A stretch of 8,418 bases of DNA from Caryophanales bacterium UBA1709 (GTDB lineage Bacteria; Bacillota_I; Bacilli_A; RFN20; UBA1709). The notes beneath the pieces were generated by a model, which was given only the letters and a program-made list of their open reading frames with translations, was not told the DNA's origin and ran no database searches. Both the position numbers and the translations under genes were made by a program. Location: NCBI GenBank assembly GCA_002317215.1, contig DCJD01000004.1:36471-44888 (forward strand), read 5' to 3'. Shown piece by piece: positions 1 to 5,775 of the stretch; positions within the stretch are counted from its first letter, which is position 1; every line of letters starts with the position of its first letter.

Positions 1-725
1 GATTATATACTTATTTAACTCCAGATATTGCTTATCATGCTAATAAATTAGAAAGAGGATACACTCATCTTGTTGATATATTAGGTGCTGATCACCATGG
101 CTATATTGCTAGAATGAAAGCCGCTTTAAATGCTCTTGGATATTCAAAAGATTGTTTAGAAGTTGATATTATTCAAATGATTCGTTTAATTGAAAATGGC
201 GAAGAAGTAAAAATGAGTAAAAGAACTGGTAAAGCCGTTACTATTAAAGATTTAATTGACGATATTGGTGTTGATGCTACAAGATACTTCTTATGTAGTA
301 GAGCAAGTGATTCTCATTTAGATTTTGATTTAACACTTGCTAAAACTCAATCTAATGAAAACCCAGTATATTATGCTCAATATGCACACGCTAGAATATG
401 TTCTATTTTAAAGAATGCTCCAAAGTTTGAAAAATTAGATAATTATGAATTATTAAAAGATCCTAAAGAAATAGATTTATTAAAACTATTAAAAGAATTC
501 CCAAATGAAGTTGGATTATCTGCAAAAACAAGATCTCCTAATAAGATTTGCAATTATATTCAAAAACTAGCTGGTTGTTTCCATAGTTTCTATGGAGCAA
601 TTAAAGTAATTGACCCAGAACAAAAAGAACTAACCAATCAAAGAATTGGATTACTAGAAGCAACTAAAATAGTATTAAAGAATGCTTTATGGATTATTGG
701 AGTAAGTGCTCCTATTCATATGTAA
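1..725 (+). CDS. argS: arginyl-tRNA synthetase (ArgRS), C-terminal part, 5' end outside window
   Basis: Class I aminoacyl-tRNA synthetase that charges tRNA-Arg with arginine in the cytoplasm. The open frame runs from base 3 with no start in the window, so the gene is cut by the left edge; about 240 residues are visible. The ATG at 114 is internal, because upstream codons already read conserved ArgRS sequence (TPDIAYH, then GADHHGYIARMKAA). The catalytic signature KMSKRTGK lies at 210-233. After it comes the helical DALR anticodon-binding domain, starting near NPVYYAQYAHAR (about 360-395), and the usual ArgRS ending VSAPIHM. No frameshift or missing element is seen in the visible part. The gene converges on the M3 peptidase gene, with 27 bases between the two stop codons, filled by a shared hairpin terminator. 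Identification is firm; only the N-terminal Add-1 domain and the HIGH motif are out of view. Confidence 0.97.
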   Translation, partial: LYTYLTPDIAYHANKLERGYTHLVDILGADHHGYIARMKAALNALGYSKDCLEVDIIQMIRLIENGEEVKMSKRTGKAVTIKDLIDDIGVDATRYFLCSRASDSHLDFDLTLAKTQSNENPVYYAQYAHARICSILKNAPKFEKLDNYELLKDPKEIDLLKLLKEFPNEVGLSAKTRSPNKICNYIQKLAGCFHSFYGAIKVIDPEQKELTNQRIGLLEATKIVLKNALWIIGVSAPIHM

Positions 726-728
726 TTA

Positions 729-754
729 AAAAGGCGAACTTATGTTCGCCTTTT
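729..754. terminator. bidirectional intrinsic terminator between argS and the M3 peptidase gene
   Basis: A perfect 11-bp stem (729-739 with 744-754) with a four-base loop TTAT has the core GGCGAAC/GTTCGCC. On the minus strand it is followed by five T's (complement of 728-724 region A-run), and on the plus strand the stem itself ends in TTTT, so it can end transcription from both sides. The right arm overlaps the first two bases (753-754) of the peptidase stop codon, so the hairpin starts inside that gene. The fold is read from sequence; its activity is inferred. Confidence 0.85.
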
Positions 755-2459
755 ACATATTCATATCATCAAACTTATCTAAATATTCTTGGATTGGTTT
801 GATTGTATTTTGGATTGTTCCTTCAACAAATGGATTTACTAGTCTAACACTTGGATTAGCAAGTAAACCTAAGAATGTATCTTGTCCACCTAGATTACAT
901 AAATTAACATATCTATCCCAAGCATCTTTCTTATCTTTATTCATTAGATTAAAGAATTGGAAGGCACAAACTTGTGCTATTGTGTAATCAATATAATAGA
1001 ATGGAGATTGAATTACATGTGATTGTCTAAAGAATCTTCCACCTTCTTCTAAGAATTTATTATCTCCATAGTTGATATGTGGTAAATATTTCTTTTCAAT
1101 TTCTCTCCATTTAGCTCTTCTTTCTTTAGGTGAGATATTTGGATTAGCATAGACGTATTCTTGGAATTCATCTATTGCTACTCCATAAGGTAAGAACGTG
1201 ACTGCTCCAGATAAATGTGCAAATTTATATTTATCTACTTGGTTATCACCAAAGAAGTAATTCATCCAAGGATATGCAAAGAATTCCATGGACATTGAAT
1301 GTATTTCACATGCTTCTAATGTTGGCCAAATGTAATCAGTAAGTTTAGCATCTTTACATCTAAATGCCATAAAGGCATGGCCGGCTTCATGAGTTAATAC
1401 ATCAACATCGCCACTAGTTCCATTAAAGTTAGAGAATATAAATGGAGCTTTGTAAGCAGCAATTGTAGTAGTATAACCACCGCTTTGCTTACCATCTCTT
1501 GCAACAAGATCTAATAAGTTAGATTCTCTCATAAATGTAAAGAACTCATCAGTTTCTTTAGACATTTCTTTATACATTGTACCAGCTTTATTAATCAATT
1601 CTTCAGGAGTTCCTATCGGTCTAGGATTTCCGGTTTTAAATTCAAGATTGTAATCATAATAATACATACTATCAATACCAATTCTTTTTTGTTGTCTTTC
1701 AAATAACTTTTGAGTTACTGGAACAACGTATTGATATATAGCATCTCTATATTTCTTAACGTCTTTTGAATTATAATCACTTCTACCTAATTGAAGATAT
1801 CTAAAATCAATAAAATTCTCAAAACCTAGTTTCTTAGCTATAGAGTCTCTTAGATGGACTAATTTATCATATATATCATCTAATTCATTAATATGATCTT
1901 CAAAATATTTATAATAAACTTCACTGGCTTCTTTTCTAGTATCTCTATCAATATCAGTCATATACTTACCAAGTTTGGCAAGATTTAGTTCTTCTCCTCT
2001 GAAATTGACCTTAGCACTACCAATTAATTTTCCATAAGCAGAACATAACTTATTTTCTTCAATCATATCTGGTACGATCTTTTCATCAAAGATCTTTAAT
2101 GCATTAATTGCATCATTAACATATCTTTTACCAAATTCTTTAGTTAATTCTTCTTTAAAATTAGAATCATTGATTGCGTGATTTAGTTTATTAAAACTGA
2201 CTTGAAGTAAAGGAATCTTCTCATCCATTATTTCTTGTTGAGCAGCATAATATTTATCATTAACGTTTTGGGTATATCTAATGCTTACTAAAGATGCCAT
2301 GGTGGATACACGAACATTAATCTTTTCTATCTTATACATTGTTTGAATTTGTTCATTAGCAGTTTTGCTATTCTTAAATTCTTCAATTAATGTTTCATAT
2401 TCTTTAGTTATGGCATCAAAATCTAATTCTTCATATTTATAATCTTCGAATTTGACCAT
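753..2459 (-). CDS. M3 family oligoendopeptidase (PepF-like zinc metallopeptidase)
   Basis: A 568-residue cytoplasmic zinc peptidase, probably cleaving short peptides during peptide turnover. The zinc-binding motif HEAGH is at residues 357-361 (bases 1391-1377), with E358 as catalytic base. The third zinc ligand is most likely E385 in CEIHSMSME, matching the position seen in thimet-type peptidases. The N-terminal ~200 residues are the expected helical domain (KFEDYKYEELDFDAI start). Length and start resemble the shorter M3 oligoendopeptidase subfamily that is not classical PepF (about 550-570 residues), so I give no symbol. There is no signal peptide or membrane segment. The ATG at 2459 lies one base after the rpoE stop. 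Its Shine-Dalgarno (GAGG, 2472-2469, nine bases upstream) is made by the last glutamate codons of rpoE, which implies co-transcription and translational coupling. It ends at the hairpin shared with argS. Family is certain; substrate range is unknown. Confidence 0.94.
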   Translation of the reverse strand: MVKFEDYKYEELDFDAITKEYETLIEEFKNSKTANEQIQTMYKIEKINVRVSTMASLVSIRYTQNVNDKYYAAQQEIMDEKIPLLQVSFNKLNHAINDSNFKEELTKEFGKRYVNDAINALKIFDEKIVPDMIEENKLCSAYGKLIGSAKVNFRGEELNLAKLGKYMTDIDRDTRKEASEVYYKYFEDHINELDDIYDKLVHLRDSIAKKLGFENFIDFRYLQLGRSDYNSKDVKKYRDAIYQYVVPVTQKLFERQQKRIGIDSMYYYDYNLEFKTGNPRPIGTPEELINKAGTMYKEMSKETDEFFTFMRESNLLDLVARDGKQSGGYTTTIAAYKAPFIFSNFNGTSGDVDVLTHEAGHAFMAFRCKDAKLTDYIWPTLEACEIHSMSMEFFAYPWMNYFFGDNQVDKYKFAHLSGAVTFLPYGVAIDEFQEYVYANPNISPKERRAKWREIEKKYLPHINYGDNKFLEEGGRFFRQSHVIQSPFYYIDYTIAQVCAFQFFNLMNKDKKDAWDRYVNLCNLGGQDTFLGLLANPSVRLVNPFVEGTIQNTIKPIQEYLDKFDDMNM

Positions 2460-2460
2460 A

Positions 2461-2865
2461 TTAATATTCCTCTTCTTCTTCCATTTCAGAATCGTCTTGT
2501 TTAGTTATATCAATTTGTTCTCCATTATATATATCTGCATCGTCATTAGCATTTAATGCAGCATTTTCTTCTTCCTCTTCTTCGGAATCAATCATATCAG
2601 TATTATCATCTTCTTCATCGTATTCTGCTCTTTTGATATCATTAAAATCGACTTTATTTGCTAAAGCCCACATATTATCTCCTAGAAAAGCAAATTCAGC
2701 ATTGAATGACATTTCATCATAAAAATTATTAATAAATTCATCAAATTCTTCTTCTTTAACTAGTTGTTTAGATCTTAAAAGTTCAACAATCTCACTAAAA
2801 GCAACTGGTTTTTTCTTCTTACTCATAAAATCAATAACAATTTGAATAGGTGTTTTTTTCTCCAT
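2461..2865 (-). CDS. rpoE: DNA-directed RNA polymerase delta subunit
   Basis: Small accessory subunit of Firmicutes RNA polymerase, which in Bacillus speeds enzyme recycling and affects promoter selectivity. The protein is 134 residues. Residues about 5-70 form a HARE-HTH fold (IQIVIDFM, KKPVAFSEIVELL, then the closing FAFLGDNMWALANK). Residues 72-134 are a very acidic, probably disordered tail with runs of Glu (95-100 and 129-133) ending EEEEEY. It is shorter than B. subtilis delta (about 173 residues) and lacks the lysine tract that sits between domain and tail there. I chose ATG 2865, not the in-frame ATG at 2907. The strong ribosome site GGAGGG (2879-2874) is eight bases before 2865, and the likely promoter -10 (2903-2898) lies downstream of 2907. 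First gene of a two-gene unit with the M3 peptidase. Confidence 0.93.
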   Translation of the reverse strand: MEKKTPIQIVIDFMSKKKKPVAFSEIVELLRSKQLVKEEEFDEFINNFYDEMSFNAEFAFLGDNMWALANKVDFNDIKRAEYDEEDDNTDMIDSEEEEEENAALNANDDADIYNGEQIDITKQDDSEMEEEEEY

Positions 2866-2873
2866 AAATATTA

Positions 2874-2880
2874 CCCTCCA
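2874..2880 (-). promoter_or_regulatory. ribosome binding site that fixes the rpoE start
   Basis: On the minus strand TGGAGGG is an almost complete anti-16S match, eight bases before the ATG at 2865. It decides the start over the longer open frame beginning at 2907, which has no such site. Confidence 0.9.
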
Positions 2881-2897
2881 TCTATTAAATCGCAAAA

Positions 2898-2926
2898 ATA
2901 ATAGCACAATAGTGATATATTGCCAA
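2898..2926 (-). promoter_or_regulatory. probable sigma-A promoter of rpoE and the M3 peptidase gene
   Basis: Reading the minus strand, TTGGCA (2926-2921) is followed by an exact 17-base spacer and TATTAT (2903-2898), each one base off or close to consensus. A TG one base before the -10 (TGC-TATTAT) makes it an extended -10. The start of transcription would be near 2891, giving a leader of roughly 26 bases that contains the GGAGGG site. Read directly from sequence; activity inferred. Confidence 0.75.
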
Positions 2927-2948
2927 TAGTTTTTACATAATTTATATA
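2920..2948 (+). promoter_or_regulatory. candidate promoter of the tgt-queA-queH operon
   Basis: TTGCCA (2920-2925), a 17-base spacer and TATATA (2943-2948) give a plausible sigma-A promoter with a start near 2955 and a leader of about 20 bases. Its -35 overlaps the -35 of the rpoE promoter on the other strand, and its -10 lies at the centre of the palindrome at 2935-2956. Alternative -10 choices exist in this AT-rich patch (TATAAA at 2945, TATTAT at 2957), so the exact element is uncertain. Confidence 0.5.
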
Positions 2949-2956
2949 AATTATGT
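2935..2956. repeat. 22-bp perfect palindrome in the rpoE/tgt divergent promoter region
   Basis: Two 11-base arms (ACATAATTTAT and its exact reverse complement) meet with no spacer between 2945 and 2946. All pairs match except that only two are G-C (C2936 with G2955). It covers the candidate -10 of tgt and lies just upstream of the rpoE -35, the usual place for a repressor or dual regulator operator. It does not resemble a terminator because it has no G-C core. Chance occurrence in AT-rich DNA is possible. Confidence 0.5.
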
Positions 2957-2974
2957 TATTATTAATGGGTAATT

Positions 2975-4111
2975 ATGGAAAAATTTTATTTTGAACTTAA
3001 ACATGTATGTAAACAAAGTGGTGCTAGATATGGTATATTGCATACACCACATGGCGATGTTGAAACGCCTATGTTTATGCCAGTAGGAACTCTTGCAACA
3101 GTTAAATATTTATCCCCAGAAGAATTATATGAGATGGGTAGTCAAGTAATACTTGCTAATACTTATCACTTATGGCTTAGACCTGGAGAAGATGTCGTAA
3201 GTAATGCAGGCGGTTTACATAAATTTATGAATTATAAGAAACCGATGTTAACCGATTCTGGTGGTTTTCAAGTTTTTAGTATGTCTAAAACAAGAAAAAT
3301 TGATGAAGAAGGGGTACATTTTAAAAATCATTTAGATGGTTCACCTTTATTTTTAACACCAGAGAAATCTATTGAAATACAAAACAAGCTTGGAGCAGAC
3401 ATAATAATGAGTTTTGATGAATGTCCTCCTTATCCTTGTGATTATAAATATATGAAAGATAGCGTTGAAAGAACATTAAGATGGGCCGAAAGAGGTAAAA
3501 AAGCCCATCAAAATCCAAATCAAGCTTTATTTGGTATAGTACAAGGTGGAGATTATGAAGATTTAAGAAAATTATCTGCAACATCGCTTGCTAATATGGA
3601 TTTTGATGGATATTCAATTGGTGGTACTAGTGTTGGAGAAGATAAAGAGACGATGTATAGAATGATTGAATATGCCATTAAATATTTACCAAGTGATAAA
3701 CCTAGATATTTAATGGGTGTTGGCAGTTATGATTCTATTATTGAAGGTGTATTAAGAGGCGTAGATATGTTTGATTGTGTCTTACCTACAAGAATTGCTA
3801 GACATGGAGCTTTAATGACTAGTCAAGGTAGAGTAAATATTAGAGATAAGAAATATGAATATGATTTATCGCCTTTAGATCCAAAGTGTAATTGTTATAC
3901 ATGTCGCAACTATACTAAATCATATCTAAGACATTTATATAAATGTGATGAAGGATTTGGGAAGAGATTGTTAAGTATTCATAATATTAATTTCTTATTA
4001 AAACTAACGAAAGATATAAGAGAAGCAATTAAAGAAGATAGATTCTTAGATTTTAAGAATGAATTCTTTGAAAAATATGGATTAAATGTTAAAAATCCAA
4101 GAGGATTTTAG
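2975..4111 (+). CDS. tgt: queuine/preQ1 tRNA-guanine transglycosylase
   Basis: Exchanges guanine 34 in tRNA-Tyr, His, Asn and Asp for the queuosine precursor preQ1. It is the first tRNA-level step of the pathway completed by the next two genes. The 378-residue length is standard. Visible catalytic features are D94 in LTDSGGFQVFS, nucleophile D267 in MFDCVLPTRIAR, substrate-pocket motifs DEC (148-150) and GIVQGG (187-192), and a zinc site C305, C307, C310 with H336 at the expected spacing. C150 and V220 match the bacterial preQ1-type pocket rather than the eukaryotic queuine type (family knowledge). Variations from B. subtilis are T218 for Leu in GG-x-SVGE and H277 for Asn in ARxG. The start at 2975 is supported by alignment of the N-terminus with the family; its Shine-Dalgarno is weak (GGG, 2967-2969). 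The stop is four bases before queA. Confidence 0.97.
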   Translation: MEKFYFELKHVCKQSGARYGILHTPHGDVETPMFMPVGTLATVKYLSPEELYEMGSQVILANTYHLWLRPGEDVVSNAGGLHKFMNYKKPMLTDSGGFQVFSMSKTRKIDEEGVHFKNHLDGSPLFLTPEKSIEIQNKLGADIIMSFDECPPYPCDYKYMKDSVERTLRWAERGKKAHQNPNQALFGIVQGGDYEDLRKLSATSLANMDFDGYSIGGTSVGEDKETMYRMIEYAIKYLPSDKPRYLMGVGSYDSIIEGVLRGVDMFDCVLPTRIARHGALMTSQGRVNIRDKKYEYDLSPLDPKCNCYTCRNYTKSYLRHLYKCDEGFGKRLLSIHNINFLLKLTKDIREAIKEDRFLDFKNEFFEKYGLNVKNPRGF

Positions 4112-4115
4112 AAAA

Positions 4116-5141
4116 ATGAAGACAAGTGATTTTGATTTTGATTTACCTCAAGAGTTAATAGCACAAACTCCACTAGAAAATAGATCTAGTAGTAGAATGC
4201 TTGTTCTTGATAAAGAAAAAGGAAATATTGAACATAAACATTTCAGTGATATTGTTGATTATTTTCATAGTGGAGATGTAATTGTTAGAAATAATACTAA
4301 AGTATTACCAGCTAGATTACTTGGCAATAAAGAAGAAACTAATGCTCATGTAGAACTATTATTATTAAAAGATTTAGGAAATGACACTTGGGAATGTTTA
4401 GTAGGAAATGCAAGAGTTGTTAAAGTTGGTACTTTTGTATCTTTTAAAGACAATTTATTAAGAGCAGAGTGTATTGAAGTTAAAGATGAAGGAATAAGAA
4501 TATTTAAGATGCATTATAATGGAATATTCTTAGAAATAATTAATGATATTGGATTAATGCCTTTACCTCCTTATATTCATCAACAAATCAAAGATAAAAA
4601 TAGATATCAAACAGTATACGCTAAAATACTAGGCAGCGCCGCTGCTCCAACAGCTGGTTTCCATTTTACGGATGAGATATTTAATAGATTAAAAGAAAAA
4701 GGTGTAGAAATAGTTGATGTTACTTTACATGTTGGTCTTGGAACATTTAGACCTGTTGAAGTAAATGATGTAACTAATCATCATATGCATGAAGAATATT
4801 ATGAAGTAAGTAAAGAAGCGGCTGATAGATTAAATCTTGCTAAAAAAGAAGGTCGTAAAATAACTGCTATTGGAACTACTAGCGTTAGAACCTTAGAATC
4901 AAACTATAATAAGTTTGGAATGTTCAAAGAAGAACATTCTATAACTAGTATTTTTATTTATCCAGGTTATAAATTTAAAGCAATTGATCATCTAGTTACT
5001 AATTTCCACTTACCTAAATCTACACTTGTAATGTTAGTATCAGCATTTGCAACTAAAGACTTAATCTTTAAAGCATATAATGAAGCAATCTCCTTAAAAT
5101 ACAGGTTTTTCTCCTTTGGAGATGGTATGTTGATATTATGA
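4116..5141 (+). CDS. queA: S-adenosylmethionine:tRNA ribosyltransferase-isomerase
   Basis: Transfers and isomerises the ribosyl part of S-adenosylmethionine onto preQ1-34 in tRNA, giving epoxyqueuosine. The protein is 341 residues, the same size as B. subtilis QueA. Family motifs run through the whole length: FDLPQELIAQTP (9-19), VRNNTKVLPARL (57-68), LPPYI (150-154), GSAAAPTAGFHFT (173-185), LHVGLGTF (204-211), GTTSVRTLE (253-261), TNFHLPKSTL (295-304) and the ending RFFSFGDGMLIL. I start at ATG 4116, not at 4086. MKTSDFDFDLP is the conserved N-terminus, and the ribosome site AGAGGA (4100-4105) lies ten bases before it, inside the last codons of tgt. It is separated from tgt by four bases and overlaps queH by four (ATGA). 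The TGA stop is followed at once by an in-frame TAA. Confidence 0.97.
   Translation: MKTSDFDFDLPQELIAQTPLENRSSSRMLVLDKEKGNIEHKHFSDIVDYFHSGDVIVRNNTKVLPARLLGNKEETNAHVELLLLKDLGNDTWECLVGNARVVKVGTFVSFKDNLLRAECIEVKDEGIRIFKMHYNGIFLEIINDIGLMPLPPYIHQQIKDKNRYQTVYAKILGSAAAPTAGFHFTDEIFNRLKEKGVEIVDVTLHVGLGTFRPVEVNDVTNHHMHEEYYEVSKEAADRLNLAKKEGRKITAIGTTSVRTLESNYNKFGMFKEEHSITSIFIYPGYKFKAIDHLVTNFHLPKSTLVMLVSAFATKDLIFKAYNEAISLKYRFFSFGDGMLIL
5110..5122 (+). other. small hairpin covering the queH Shine-Dalgarno
   Basis: TCTCC-TTT-GGAGA forms a five-base-pair stem with a three-base loop inside the last codons of queA. Its right arm contains GGAG (5118-5121), the only purine-rich site near the queH start at 5138, although at a long spacing of 16 bases from the end of GGAG to the ATG. 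It could hide the site until queA is translated to its end. A five-pair stem is weak, so this is a possibility only. Confidence 0.25.
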
Positions 5142-5752
5142 TAAATAGTTATCAAAAAGAACAAATAATATTAGACAAAGTTAAAAGACTTGGTTATAAA
5201 CCATCTCTTCTTTTACATTCTTGTTGTGGTCCTTGTTCAACCTACCCTTTAACCTTGTTAAAGGATTATTTTGATATTACTATTTTCTTTAATAACTCCA
5301 ACATCTATCCTGAAACTGAATATAATAAACGTTTAAATACATTGATCGATTATGTAAATATCTTTAATAAAGAAAATAGTACTAATATCAAAATAATCGA
5401 ACAAGTTTATGATTATGAGGGTTATAAAGAAATACTATATCCTAGAAGGTTTGATAAGGAAAACGGATGTAGATGTAAGTTATGTTACGTAACAAGAATG
5501 AAAGAAGCGTTTGAGTTTGCTAAAGAACATAATTTTGAATATTGTGGAACTGTTATGAGTATGTCTAGACAAAAAGATGAACAAGCTATTAATAAGATTG
5601 GAACAGTATTAGAGAAGATGTATGATATTAAATTTCTTGTAGCTAATTTTAAGAAAAAAGGTGGACAAGAAATAAGAGAAGAAATTGTTAATAAATACAA
5701 TATGTATGATCAAATATATTGTGGTTGTGAATATTCAATAAAAGAAAAATAG
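5138..5752 (+). CDS. queH: epoxyqueuosine reductase QueH (DUF208 family)
   Basis: Reduces epoxyqueuosine-34 in tRNA to queuosine, the final step; QueH is a non-orthologous alternative to the cobalamin enzyme QueG. The 204-residue protein has the family cysteine pattern: HSCCGPCS (C29, C30, C33), CRCKLC (C111, C113, C116) and near the end YCGC (C195, C197), the probable iron-sulfur and redox residues. NIYPETEY (55-62) and FKKKGGQE (171-178) are further family blocks. Differences from commonly seen QueH are the extra C111 where Glu/Asp is frequent, MSMSRQKD instead of a S-P-x-K-type block, and YDQ instead of YRQ before the CGC. These suggest a separate subfamily. The ATG overlaps the queA stop, so translation is coupled. 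Downstream is the hairpin that ends the operon; its left arm encodes the last residues IKEK. Confidence 0.95.
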   Translation: MINSYQKEQIILDKVKRLGYKPSLLLHSCCGPCSTYPLTLLKDYFDITIFFNNSNIYPETEYNKRLNTLIDYVNIFNKENSTNIKIIEQVYDYEGYKEILYPRRFDKENGCRCKLCYVTRMKEAFEFAKEHNFEYCGTVMSMSRQKDEQAINKIGTVLEKMYDIKFLVANFKKKGGQEIREEIVNKYNMYDQIYCGCEYSIKEK

Positions 5753-5775
5753 GAATTAACCTATTTTTCTTTTAT
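5738..5775. terminator. bidirectional AT-rich terminator between queH and the YcxB-like gene
   Basis: A 16-bp stem (5738-5753 with 5760-5775) and a six-base loop AATTAA, with a G-G/C-C pair at the loop base and one further G-C pair. Arm sequence AAAGAAAAATAGG gives U-rich RNA on the descending side in both directions. The queH stop (5750-5752) is in the left arm. The stop of the opposite gene (5756-5758) is in the loop, with only three bases between the two coding regions. Low G-C content makes it weaker than the argS hairpin, but position and symmetry support it. Confidence 0.7.

Noticed and set aside
742..987. Plus-strand open frame of 81 codons after argS
   Set aside because: It begins inside the terminator loop region and lies fully antisense to the conserved C-terminus of the M3 peptidase; no ribosome site and no recognisable protein.
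2866..2907. Longer rpoE start at 2907 adding 14 residues (MLLFLRFNRW…)
   Set aside because: The probable -10 element lies within this stretch and the strong GGAGGG site points to 2865; the added residues are not part of the delta family.
2949..2974. preQ1 riboswitch before tgt
   Set aside because: The space before the start is very short and AT-only, without the C-rich/G-rich pairing blocks of preQ1 aptamers; the 22-bp palindrome does not resemble the pseudoknot fold.
3369..3584. Minus-strand open frame inside tgt
   Set aside because: Antisense shadow of highly conserved Tgt sequence; no ribosome site or family match.
4086..4115. Longer queA start at 4086
   Set aside because: The extra ten residues overlap the end of tgt, do not fit QueA alignments, and the ribosome site fits ATG 4116.
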